This document shows positions 55,601 to 63,067 of a stretch of DNA of 64,000 nt, in pieces. Made by a program: the position numbers and the translations under genes. The notes under the pieces were generated by a model. It was not told the origin of the DNA and did not search any database. It saw nothing but the letters and a program-made list of their open reading frames with translations. The stretch comes from Rhodovulum adriaticum (GTDB lineage Bacteria; Pseudomonadota; Alphaproteobacteria; Rhodobacterales; Rhodobacteraceae): assembly GCF_004345735.1 (NCBI RefSeq), contig NZ_SLXL01000006.1, positions 62,001 through 126,000 on the forward strand, given 5' to 3'. Each line of letters starts with the position of its first letter. Positions within the stretch are counted from its first letter, which is position 1.

Positions 55601-56933
55601 AGCCCCTACCCGTCTGGCTGTCCCGATCCGGCGCGAAATGCTTGGCGCGCGGGTAATCCCTGCTCAGACCGATCACATCTCCGGAGGGAAAGATCAAGGT
55701 GGCCCCGGCCCCGATGCCCTCCAGCCCCTCCAGCCGGCGCGAGGCCCGGTCCAGGGTCACGTCGCCCTCCAGGTGCAACAGGCCCCGCTTGGCCCGGAGC
55801 CGCTGGCCCGCGTGGCTGTTCACGTGACCATGGACGACCATGTGAATGCCCGCGCCCTGCAGCAAGCCAACGCCCTGTTCCGTCAGATCCCAGTCCGAAC
55901 TGCGGTACTTGGTCCGAACCAGGTTGGCCAGCGGGCCGAAGTAGAAGGCCAGCGTCGGATTTTCGGCCCCGGCGCGATAGCGGGCGTTGATGGCCGCGAC
56001 CCCGCCCTTGGCCAACAGCGCGCACATGCTGTCGCAAATGCCGGCATGCACGAACAGCAGCGACCCGCTGCGCGCCACAACGTCCATCTCTTCATAGAAC
56101 CACGCATAGGCGCCGCCCGGCGTGAAGAAGACATCGTGGCATTTCAGCGCCGCAGCCAGCAGCGCGCGGTCGGACAGCCCGGTTCGGCGCAATTCGCGGT
56201 CGAACTTGGCGCGCTTTTCGTTCAGCTTGCGGATTTCCTTGCGGATGGTGCGGGCGGGCAACTGGCCCGACGCCGCCGCGGCAAAGGCATCCGCCCAGTC
56301 CGGCCCCGGCACCAGGCGCGCCCGGCAGGCGGCCTCATCGGGCAGCGCGGCCAGATCGGCGGGGGTGACGAAACGATCATGCACCTCACGCAGGGCGGGC
56401 AGAATCTTGCGCCCCATGCGCACGAACAGGTGGTCTGTTAGGGGCGCGCGGGGGCCGCGCAGCGCGCTGACGGCCAGGCGCAGGCGCAGGTCATGGTTGC
56501 CCGCCAGGATCGTCAGATCGGCGCCCGTGGCGCGCAGCGCGGCCAGCGCGTCCAGCATCGCCAGGTTGCTGGGGCCCTTGTCCAGACTGTCGCCGCCAAG
56601 GATGATACGGGCCGCCCGGCCAAATTCCGTCAGCGCGAAACCGCGCCGGTCCGGATCGCGCCGGATGACGCCCGCAGCCACCAGCGAGCGCAAGAAACCC
56701 TCTGCGTCGGCATGGGTGTCGGACAGGAACACGACCGGGCTGTCCGGCCAGTGCCAGCCGCCATGGCGCCGGGCGTTTTCCAGACAGGCGGCAATCTGCG
56801 GCTGAATCCCAGGATCGCGGGCGCAGGGCCAATCCTCGACATCGCGCGGCAGATCGGACAGCTCGGCCGCGATGTCATAGACCGGGGGCAACAGGGTGGC
56901 GGCAATGTCCTCGGGGCGAACGGCACGATTCAC
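55569..56933 (-). CDS. calcineurin-like metallophosphoesterase
   Basis: 454 residues from GTG 56933. The N-terminal region (1-65) is followed by a full metallophosphoesterase motif set: SDTHAD at 71-76, GGDSLDKG at 113-120, GNHD at 145-148, VHAG near 315 and VHGHVN near 385. A charged helical insert (ARTIRKEIRKLNEKRAKFDREL) separates the halves. It likely dephosphorylates a phosphoprotein or small molecule. Within the cluster it could reverse one of the kinases. The start follows AGAGG; it overlaps the amphi-Trp gene and follows the histidine phosphatase by 29 bases. Confidence 0.85.
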   Translation of the reverse strand: MNRAVRPEDIAATLLPPVYDIAAELSDLPRDVEDWPCARDPGIQPQIAACLENARRHGGWHWPDSPVVFLSDTHADAEGFLRSLVAAGVIRRDPDRRGFALTEFGRAARIILGGDSLDKGPSNLAMLDALAALRATGADLTILAGNHDLRLRLAVSALRGPRAPLTDHLFVRMGRKILPALREVHDRFVTPADLAALPDEAACRARLVPGPDWADAFAAAASGQLPARTIRKEIRKLNEKRAKFDRELRRTGLSDRALLAAALKCHDVFFTPGGAYAWFYEEMDVVARSGSLLFVHAGICDSMCALLAKGGVAAINARYRAGAENPTLAFYFGPLANLVRTKYRSSDWDLTEQGVGLLQGAGIHMVVHGHVNSHAGQRLRAKRGLLHLEGDVTLDRASRRLEGLEGIGAGATLIFPSGDVIGLSRDYPRAKHFAPDRDSQTGRGYGGQDHAVRA

Positions 56934-56962
56934 GGCGGGGCCTCTTGCTGTGGCGCTGCCGG

Positions 56963-57664
56963 TCAATCCTTGGGATCGTCCTTGGGGGGCCTGACCTTCC
57001 ACGAACCGGCAAAGTGGCGCCACTTACCACGCGGGCTGTAACAGAAAAGTAACGGCCGGGCGTGAAACATCGACAACCGGGCAATGTCATCGAAGGCCAG
57101 CAGGCCCAGGTGATGGGCGGCATGGCGAAAGGCGGCGCCATGGCCGACGCAAACCGTCACCTGCCCCGGCCTGCCGTCCCGCCCGACCCTGTGTTGCAGG
57201 TATCGCGCCACGCGCGCGCCCGCCTGCATCAGGCTTTCGGCACCCTCCAGGGGCAGGCGGTAATGGCTGTCGGCCTTCCATCCGGTGGGCGGGGGGGCGT
57301 GGCGGGGATCGGCGGCCAGCACCGCCTCGATCTCTGCCACGGTCAGGTTGGCCGCGCTGCCCAGGCCACGTTCGGCAAGCGACGGGGTTTCGCGGATTTC
57401 GCGAACCGCGTGGTCGCGCGCGCGCAGGGCCTCGGCAATGCCCGCGGCCGTTTGCCAGGCGCGCAACTGGCATGACGAATGGATCACCGGGTCCAGCGTC
57501 AGACCATGCGCCGCGATCAGGTCAGCCAGATCCGCGCCGCATTGGGTGGCCTGTGCCTGGCCCGCGTCGGTCAGCGGATAGGGTTGCCGCGCCGAGGGCG
57601 CGCCGGGCCGCTGGTGATAGGCGCCGTGCCGGACCAGCGCCAGATAGGCGGGCCGTTCATCCAT
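56963..57664 (-). CDS. histidine phosphatase family protein (SixA/PhoE-like)
   Basis: 233 residues. The RHG signature is VRHGAYHQRP with catalytic His13. Further conserved features are SSCQLRAWQTAAGIA (the Arg of the phosphate pocket) near 63-77, Glu98 in SLAERGL, and the second histidine His175 in VGHGAAFRH. It is a cytoplasmic phosphomonoesterase. The start ATG overlaps the stop of the HprK-related kinase gene by eight bases, so the two are made together; it may remove phosphate added by that kinase, which is inference. Confidence 0.88.
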   Translation of the reverse strand: MDERPAYLALVRHGAYHQRPGAPSARQPYPLTDAGQAQATQCGADLADLIAAHGLTLDPVIHSSCQLRAWQTAAGIAEALRARDHAVREIRETPSLAERGLGSAANLTVAEIEAVLAADPRHAPPPTGWKADSHYRLPLEGAESLMQAGARVARYLQHRVGRDGRPGQVTVCVGHGAAFRHAAHHLGLLAFDDIARLSMFHARPLLFCYSPRGKWRHFAGSWKVRPPKDDPKD

Positions 57665-58733
57665 CGAACAGCCGCCGCCCGTGGTCGGCCAGCACGTCGA
57701 AATCGATCTTGCCCGACACCTCGCGCACCCGCAGTCCGGCCAACGCGGACAGGAAGGGCGCGGGATCGGGGCGCGCGCCGTTGGGCTCAAATCGGCCGCC
57801 GGGGTGCTGGTAAAAGGGGCCGGGGCTTTTCATGATCGCGCCCAGCAGGTCGGGGCGGCGGGACAGGTCTGCATCCGCCAGGCGGGTCGGTTCGGCGCTG
57901 TCGTGGCGCCAGTTCAGCACCCAGAAGTCCGTCAGCGGCGCGGCGTATTGGACCCGCCCCGGCCCATAGACCTGGCCGATCATCAGGTCGTGCTTTTCCT
58001 CCAGCGCCCACAGCTCGCCCGGCGGCAACGCCGCCAGTTCCGCCCGCCGTTGCGGCGACAGCATCGGCGCCAACCGGGGGTTTCCCAGGATCGTGCCGGG
58101 GTTGATGCGGGGATGCTTGGGGATGCCCAACGCCTGCACCGGATCGCCGCCGCGCACCAGCAGCCGGTCGTTGGACACAAAGCGCTTGCCCGCGATGTCC
58201 ATCATCCGCAGGACGGTCGTGGATTTGCCCCCGCCCGACAGCCCAGATATGGCCAGCGTCCGGCGCCCGTCGGTTACCGCCGCCGCGTGGCATAACTGCC
58301 AACCCTCGCGCAGCCCGGCATTCAGAACCTGCGTGTTGATGAAGTTGATGACGGTGCTGACATTTTCCGCCAAGGGGCCAAAGGCCAACACCGCATCGGG
58401 CGATTGCAGGAAGGTGACCCCGCTGCGCACCTTTTTCACCAGCCGGGCATCGTCCAGATCGACCACGGCATCCTTGCGCCCGGTCTTGCCCGGCTCGCGC
58501 AACCATGGGGTCCAGTCCGGTTCGGGGTCCAGCCGCTGGCCGGGCAGCAGGCGAATGACGATGTCGCCGGGGGTGTCCGACAATGCCTCGTCGAAATAGG
58601 CGACCAGTTCCCCGCGCAACGGGTCCGGGCACAGAACGCGCAGCGACACCGGGCCAACCGTCAGGTGGAACGGGTCTGCGGCCTCGGCCGGCGCCAGGTC
58701 CAGCCGCGCGATCACGTCCGCTGCGCATCTCAT
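57657..58733 (-). CDS. HprK-related kinase B (GAK system)
   Basis: 358 residues from ATG 58733. An HprK-like core is clear: CHAAAV at 148-153, P-loop GLSGGGKST at 164-172, FVSNDRLLV at 185-193 in the Walker B-like place, and ALGIPKHPRINPGTIL at 201-216. HPr kinases phosphorylate a serine of HPr, but no HPr is here, and this subfamily's target is unknown. It overlaps the ATP-grasp gene by four bases and the histidine phosphatase by eight. Confidence 0.88.
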   Translation of the reverse strand: MRCAADVIARLDLAPAEAADPFHLTVGPVSLRVLCPDPLRGELVAYFDEALSDTPGDIVIRLLPGQRLDPEPDWTPWLREPGKTGRKDAVVDLDDARLVKKVRSGVTFLQSPDAVLAFGPLAENVSTVINFINTQVLNAGLREGWQLCHAAAVTDGRRTLAISGLSGGGKSTTVLRMMDIAGKRFVSNDRLLVRGGDPVQALGIPKHPRINPGTILGNPRLAPMLSPQRRAELAALPPGELWALEEKHDLMIGQVYGPGRVQYAAPLTDFWVLNWRHDSAEPTRLADADLSRRPDLLGAIMKSPGPFYQHPGGRFEPNGARPDPAPFLSALAGLRVREVSGKIDFDVLADHGRRLFDG

Positions 58734-59611
58734 GCCGTCACCTCGGCCAGCACATGATCGGCCATCAACGCCATCGCATCCACCCCGCACCCCTGCAGCG
58801 CGCCGGAATACCCGCCGAAGGCCGACACCTCGAACACGATCGGGCCGTCCGGGGTCAGGGCGATATCGACAGTGGTAAAGCTAAGGCCGAAAGGCGCCTG
58901 CGCCCGACGGCCCAGATCGATCAGGTCGGGCGCGGGGTCGAAGGGGGCGTATTTGCCGCCTGCGTGGATCGTGGTGTTCCAACTGCCCGCCTGCCCCACG
59001 CGGGCATAGGTGCACAGATAGTCGCCGTTCAGGAACACCATGCCCAGGTCCTGGCCGGACAGGTCCACCCGTTGCTGGATGTACATCACCGGATTTTCCG
59101 CCCGAAAGGCCGCGATCCGCGCGGCGGTATCCGCCGCCCCGTGATCCAGCAGCACCATCCCCCGTGCCTTGGTCGAAAAGAGCGGCTTGAACACCGCCGA
59201 GCCAAAGCGCGCCAGGGTCTCGGCGGCGGCGGTTTCGTCCTCGGTGATTACGGTGGGCGGCATCGGGATATCCGCGCCCGCCAGTGTCACCGTGCAGGCC
59301 AGCCGGTCCATCAGGCGCAGAACCGCCTCGGGGCGGCTGAAGATACGCACACCGCGGGCCTCGGCCACGCGCAGCATTTCCAGCCGGTCCAGCGCGTCTG
59401 GGCTATAGGTTTCGGCGATCTTCTTCAGGACCAGCCCGTCCAGCGTGCACAGGTCCACGCCCTGGTACATCAGCCGCCCCGCGGTCAGGTCCAGCGTGAC
59501 CCGCCCCATGTCGATGACCAGCCGATAGCCTGTCCGCGCCTCCAGCGCGTCGGCCAGCGCCTCGGTCGACCATTTTCCGGGGGTGCCAATCACCCCGATC
59601 CGTTTACCCAT
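58730..59611 (-). CDS. GAK system ATP-grasp enzyme
   Basis: 293 residues. MGKRIGVIGTPGKWSTEAL is an N-terminal pre-ATP-grasp domain. The ATP-grasp fold shows a Lys-containing strand GSAVFKPLFSTKARGMVLL near 140-158, QQRVDLSGQDLGMVFLNG near 180-197, and the metal-binding FEVSAFGGYSGALQG near 265. ATP-grasp enzymes join a carboxylate to an amine or thiol with ATP; the substrate is unknown. It overlaps its neighbours by four and eight bases in the operon. Confidence 0.88.
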   Translation of the reverse strand: MGKRIGVIGTPGKWSTEALADALEARTGYRLVIDMGRVTLDLTAGRLMYQGVDLCTLDGLVLKKIAETYSPDALDRLEMLRVAEARGVRIFSRPEAVLRLMDRLACTVTLAGADIPMPPTVITEDETAAAETLARFGSAVFKPLFSTKARGMVLLDHGAADTAARIAAFRAENPVMYIQQRVDLSGQDLGMVFLNGDYLCTYARVGQAGSWNTTIHAGGKYAPFDPAPDLIDLGRRAQAPFGLSFTTVDIALTPDGPIVFEVSAFGGYSGALQGCGVDAMALMADHVLAEVTA

Positions 59612-61235
59612 CGAACAGCACCCTCATCGGCAACTTGAAGCGTGTCTCGCCACCCTCGGGGACGGCCAGCAGGCGTTCCAGGATGTACCGGGACCGCAGA
59701 AACATGCGGCTGGCGTGGCCCGGATCCAGAACGAAGCGGGTGGAACTGGCAAAGGATCGCGCAAGACCCAGCGCCAGACGGAATTCAAACCCCGTATCCC
59801 CTTGGCTGCGCGCGAATTTCGCCGCCATCGCGTGCATCGCGCAGGCAACGCCCGCGATCCGCGCGCGCGTCGCGGCATCCAGCACCTGCAAGCGATAGTT
59901 CGACACCATGAAGACAGACACATCCTGCACGTAGTCCATATAGCAGGATCGGTGCAGGTCGATCAGCCGGATCTTTTTCTCGTGCGGGTCGTAGATCACG
60001 TTGTCCAGGTTGAAATCCCCGTGGATCCAAACCGACAGCGGCGCTGGCAGCGCCGCCTCTCGCCGGGCGGCGGCGGCAACCAGCGCGTCGAAGCTTTCGA
60101 TCCCGGCCCCCTGTATCCGCTGCGGCCCGACCGCAAAGGACGGGTGCAGCCGGTAGACATCGGGCATCCGGCGCGCAAGCTGCTCCATCGCCTTCATCTC
60201 GGCGGGGGTGTCGGCCCTTGTGCGCTGCCAGATGTCGCGCAGGGTCTTGTGCAACGCCTTCTGCGCGGCGCCCAGTTCGGAATCCGTGCCGCCCAGAACG
60301 ATATCCTCGAAGGTCTCGCCGTTCAGATGCTCGATCAGCAGCGCGGCAGAGTCGCCGCGCTTTTCGTAGGACAGGATCTTGGGCGCCAGGCCGGGATAGA
60401 CCGAGTTCCAGCTTTTCACCCCGACGCGTTCCTGTTTGACCTTCTTGCGGGCGCCATCCTTGAACACGGCGTCGACCGTGCCGCCCTTGCCGCCCGCCAT
60501 GCGCACCCCCGAGATCGCACTGCCCGAGCGGGTTTCGGCAAGCGGCTTGAGGGTGATATCCGCGTCGTCCTCGGCCATGCCTGACAAGACGCTGCGCAGG
60601 GTGAAATAGCGTTCGAACTGGACGGTCTGGCCGATATTGATCGACAAGAGCGCCTCGCCGATCCCGCGCAGGGCCTCGCCCATACGGTGCACGGCGCTGG
60701 CGGTCAGCAGGGCGTGGGACAGATCCTCGGTATGCCGGGTCTCGCGCATGTCGCGGGTATAGGTCCGAAACATCCGGTCATAGAAGGCATCCAGCCTGGC
60801 CGTGTCGCCGATGCCCGCCGCCATGTGGCTGTCGCGGCTGCGCAGCGCATCGGGCACGCGGGCCACGGTGTCGCGAACCAGCTTGACCGGGGTCAGGTAG
60901 GCGTCGGCGCGCAACAGCTTGTTACGCTCGACATCCTCGGCGTGGCGCACCGCACGCCGCGCCAACCGGGCGGTCGTTTCCAGGTTGCGCGCGATCGTGT
61001 CGACCCCTTTCAGGTGCAGGTCGCGTGCCGCGCCGCCCTTGCCGCGCTGCATACCCGTCAGGCAGCCCTTGCGCACCCGTTCCGACAGGTTCTGCGCATA
61101 GCCCGCCCGCTGCACCAGGCGCTGCGCGGTTTCGGTCTGCGGGTCGCGGAAATACACCCCGAGCAGGGCCAACTGCCCATCCAGTTCGGCCAGCAGGAAG
61201 GACAGGTTTTCCTCTACCGCCTCAGGCAGTTTCAC
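59604..61235 (-). CDS. PhoU-like/aminoglycoside-phosphotransferase-like fusion kinase
   Basis: 543 residues from GTG 61235. The first ~220 are helical and PhoU-like, with two helical bundles full of Arg and Glu (TARLARRAVRHAEDVERNKL; HTEDLSHALLTASAVHRMGE). Residues about 230-520 are an APH-type kinase: VYPGLAPKILSYEK near 280, catalytic loop IHGDFNLDNVIYD at 404-416 with Asp407 and Asn412, and IRLIDLHRS at 422-430 with Asp426 for Mg-ATP. It might phosphorylate a small molecule or protein in response to phosphate status. It overlaps the NUDIX gene by 14 bases. Confidence 0.82.
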   Translation of the reverse strand: MKLPEAVEENLSFLLAELDGQLALLGVYFRDPQTETAQRLVQRAGYAQNLSERVRKGCLTGMQRGKGGAARDLHLKGVDTIARNLETTARLARRAVRHAEDVERNKLLRADAYLTPVKLVRDTVARVPDALRSRDSHMAAGIGDTARLDAFYDRMFRTYTRDMRETRHTEDLSHALLTASAVHRMGEALRGIGEALLSINIGQTVQFERYFTLRSVLSGMAEDDADITLKPLAETRSGSAISGVRMAGGKGGTVDAVFKDGARKKVKQERVGVKSWNSVYPGLAPKILSYEKRGDSAALLIEHLNGETFEDIVLGGTDSELGAAQKALHKTLRDIWQRTRADTPAEMKAMEQLARRMPDVYRLHPSFAVGPQRIQGAGIESFDALVAAAARREAALPAPLSVWIHGDFNLDNVIYDPHEKKIRLIDLHRSCYMDYVQDVSVFMVSNYRLQVLDAATRARIAGVACAMHAMAAKFARSQGDTGFEFRLALGLARSFASSTRFVLDPGHASRMFLRSRYILERLLAVPEGGETRFKLPMRVLFDG

Positions 61236-61680
61236 TGCGCAACGCCCCCAGATAGACCGGCGCGTCCCCTCGCCCCAGCGCCAGGTCGTAACGCGGGACA
61301 AAGGCCGGGCCATCGGTTTCAGGATCGACCCAGCGCACCTGAACCTGACGCTTGTCGGGGCGGGCGCCCATCTGCGGGCGATAGCTATCGGGTACGGTGC
61401 AGGCGAACAGGATTTCGATCAGTTGCCGGTCTTCCGCATCCGGGCGGATGCGGGTCACGTCGGCCACATGCAGCACGTCGCCGATGGTGGGCGCGATGCC
61501 GATCTCTTCCTCGCATTCCCGGATCAGGCAGGCCTGCATGGTCTCGCCGGGTTCCTGGCGGCCACCGGGCAAGGTCAGATAGCGCCGCCCGTCGGGCCGC
61601 TGCTTGACCTGAATCAGGAACTTGCCATCCCGGCGGATGACGGCACGCACCGTCGGGCGTATCGGCAGCGGGGCAATCAT
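61222..61680 (-). CDS. NUDIX hydrolase
   Basis: 152 residues with a complete NUDIX box, GGRQEPGETMQACLIRECEEEIG near 39-61, following the G-x5-E-x7-REVEE-x-G pattern. The fold hydrolyses nucleoside diphosphates linked to another moiety, pointing to a nucleotide-sugar or dinucleotide in this pathway. AAGG precedes the ATG by five bases. First gene of the seven-gene operon, so the operon promoter must lie in the 131-base divergent gap to 61812. Confidence 0.88.
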   Translation of the reverse strand: MIAPLPIRPTVRAVIRRDGKFLIQVKQRPDGRRYLTLPGGRQEPGETMQACLIRECEEEIGIAPTIGDVLHVADVTRIRPDAEDRQLIEILFACTVPDSYRPQMGARPDKRQVQVRWVDPETDGPAFVPRYDLALGRGDAPVYLGALRSETA

Positions 61681-61811
61681 GGGGCCTTATTGCCCAAGGC
61701 CCGGCCGAATCCAAGGGGAACCATGCCCCGGCGCCGCCCCAGACGGCCCCAATTTTCTTGCCAACCGCCCTGCCCCACCGCACACTTCCCCCGACAACCG
61801 GGAGGTGCCCC
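61681..61811. promoter_or_regulatory. divergent promoter region of the GAK-type operon and the DUF5765 gene
   Basis: 131 bases between divergent starts. It contains GGCGCCGCCCC and TTTTCTTGCC stretches but no perfect operator palindrome that I can see. It must hold the promoters of both units. Confidence 0.45.
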
Positions 61812-62528
61812 ATGTGTTGGTCCGCCGAAGTTTCCGTCGCCATGGTCGGCATAGGGGCCGCCGCAACCGCCGCCACCGCCTGGCGGGGCGAGGCGCGGGG
61901 GATCTGGGTCACGCTGGGCTTCTTCACCTTCATGGAGGCATTGCAGGCCGCAGGCTACGCCGTGGTCGATGACTGCACCAACCCGGCGAACAGGGCGGTC
62001 ACCCTGCTGTCCTACCTGCATATCGCGGTGCAGCCCTTTTTCATCAACGCGTTCGCGATGGCGATCGTGGGCCATACCGTGCCCGCCCGCACCCGGCGCG
62101 CGGTCTGGGCGGTCTGCGGGGCGGCGACGGCCTGGATGCTGGCGCAACTGATCCCGCTGGAGGCCTTGGGCACCTGCCGCCCCGGTTCGGTCCTGTGCGG
62201 CGAGCGGCTGTGCACCATCACTGGCACATGGCATATCGGGTGGGAGGTGCCCCTGAACGCGCTGACCGGCTATATCCCCAGCCTGATGGGCCAGACGCTG
62301 CAATTTCCCAGCTACATCCTGGCGGCCTTTGTCATGCCGCTGTTCTATGGCGCCTGGCGTTTCGTGCTGTTTCACGCGGCGGTCGGGCCGATCCTGGCCA
62401 ACCTGCTGACCGACAACCCCAACGAGATGCCGGCGATCTGGTGCCTGTTCTCCGTCGCGATCATCCTGGTGGGGATGAGCCCGGCCATACGCCGCCCGCT
62501 GGCCGGGCCGCGGGGCCGGACCGCCTAG
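61812..62528 (+). CDS. DUF5765 multipass membrane protein
   Basis: 238 residues from ATG 61812 after GGAGGTG. Starts MCWSAEVSVAMVGIGAAATA and has six or seven hydrophobic helices, with a cysteine-rich periplasmic-type loop (GTCRPGSVLCGERLCTITG) near 117-135. DUF5765 proteins are common in Rhodobacterales and uncharacterised. It is divergent from the GAK-type operon and convergent, by a four-base overlap of stop regions, with DUF1489. Confidence 0.8.
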   Translation: MCWSAEVSVAMVGIGAAATAATAWRGEARGIWVTLGFFTFMEALQAAGYAVVDDCTNPANRAVTLLSYLHIAVQPFFINAFAMAIVGHTVPARTRRAVWAVCGAATAWMLAQLIPLEALGTCRPGSVLCGERLCTITGTWHIGWEVPLNALTGYIPSLMGQTLQFPSYILAAFVMPLFYGAWRFVLFHAAVGPILANLLTDNPNEMPAIWCLFSVAIILVGMSPAIRRPLAGPRGRTA

Positions 62529-62959
62529 CGCACCCCGATTTCGGCCAGCGCGGCCATCAGGGCGGGGGGCAGCTCTTCCTCTTCCTGGCGGCCCTGGGGC
62601 AGGTCGCGGGGGGCATCCTGGGCCGACAGGTAGCGCCACCCCTGAAAGGGACGGCGCGGCACCGCCTCTGTCCGCATGATGGCGGGGTCTAGCACGATGC
62701 CGCAGCGCGCGATGCCGTCACTGCCGGTCACCTGGTCCAGCCGCACGATACGCTGGCGGGCCAGGATCACGCCCTTGAACACCCAGTAAAGCGAACCGCC
62801 GTTCAGCAATTCATCGGCACGCTTGGGCCACATCCGGGTGACGTGCCGGGGCAGGCCATCCGGCCCCTTGGCGCGGGCGCTGTCCTGCCAGCGGGCCAGA
62901 TCCTCTACCGCTTCGGCGCCGACGCACAGCTTTACCAGATTGACATGGCGCGCGGCCAT
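62525..62959 (-). CDS. DUF1489 family protein
   Basis: 144 residues. The family features are HVNLVKLCVGAEAVEDLARWQ at the N-terminus, HVTRMWPKRADELLNGGSLYWVFKGVI near 39-65, and RRPFQGWRYLSAQDAPRDL near 102-120. It is a small cytoplasmic alphaproteobacterial protein of unknown function. It lies divergent from the ribonucleotide reductase gene. Confidence 0.85.
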   Translation of the reverse strand: MAARHVNLVKLCVGAEAVEDLARWQDSARAKGPDGLPRHVTRMWPKRADELLNGGSLYWVFKGVILARQRIVRLDQVTGSDGIARCGIVLDPAIMRTEAVPRRPFQGWRYLSAQDAPRDLPQGRQEEEELPPALMAALAEIGVR

Positions 62960-63067
62960 CCTGACCCCCAGATTCTGTTGATGGCGTTCGAGCCTAGGCT
63001 AATTGTTGCGGAGTTCAAGCCAAGGGCCTATTCTTGCCGCCCTTCACCGCGCCCCGAGGACCATCAG

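Noticed and set aside
62960-63067. Cobalamin riboswitch upstream of the class II ribonucleotide reductase
   Set aside because: The gap is only 108 bases and shows no B12-box-like sequence or long conserved fold, so a cobalamin riboswitch cannot fit convincingly.
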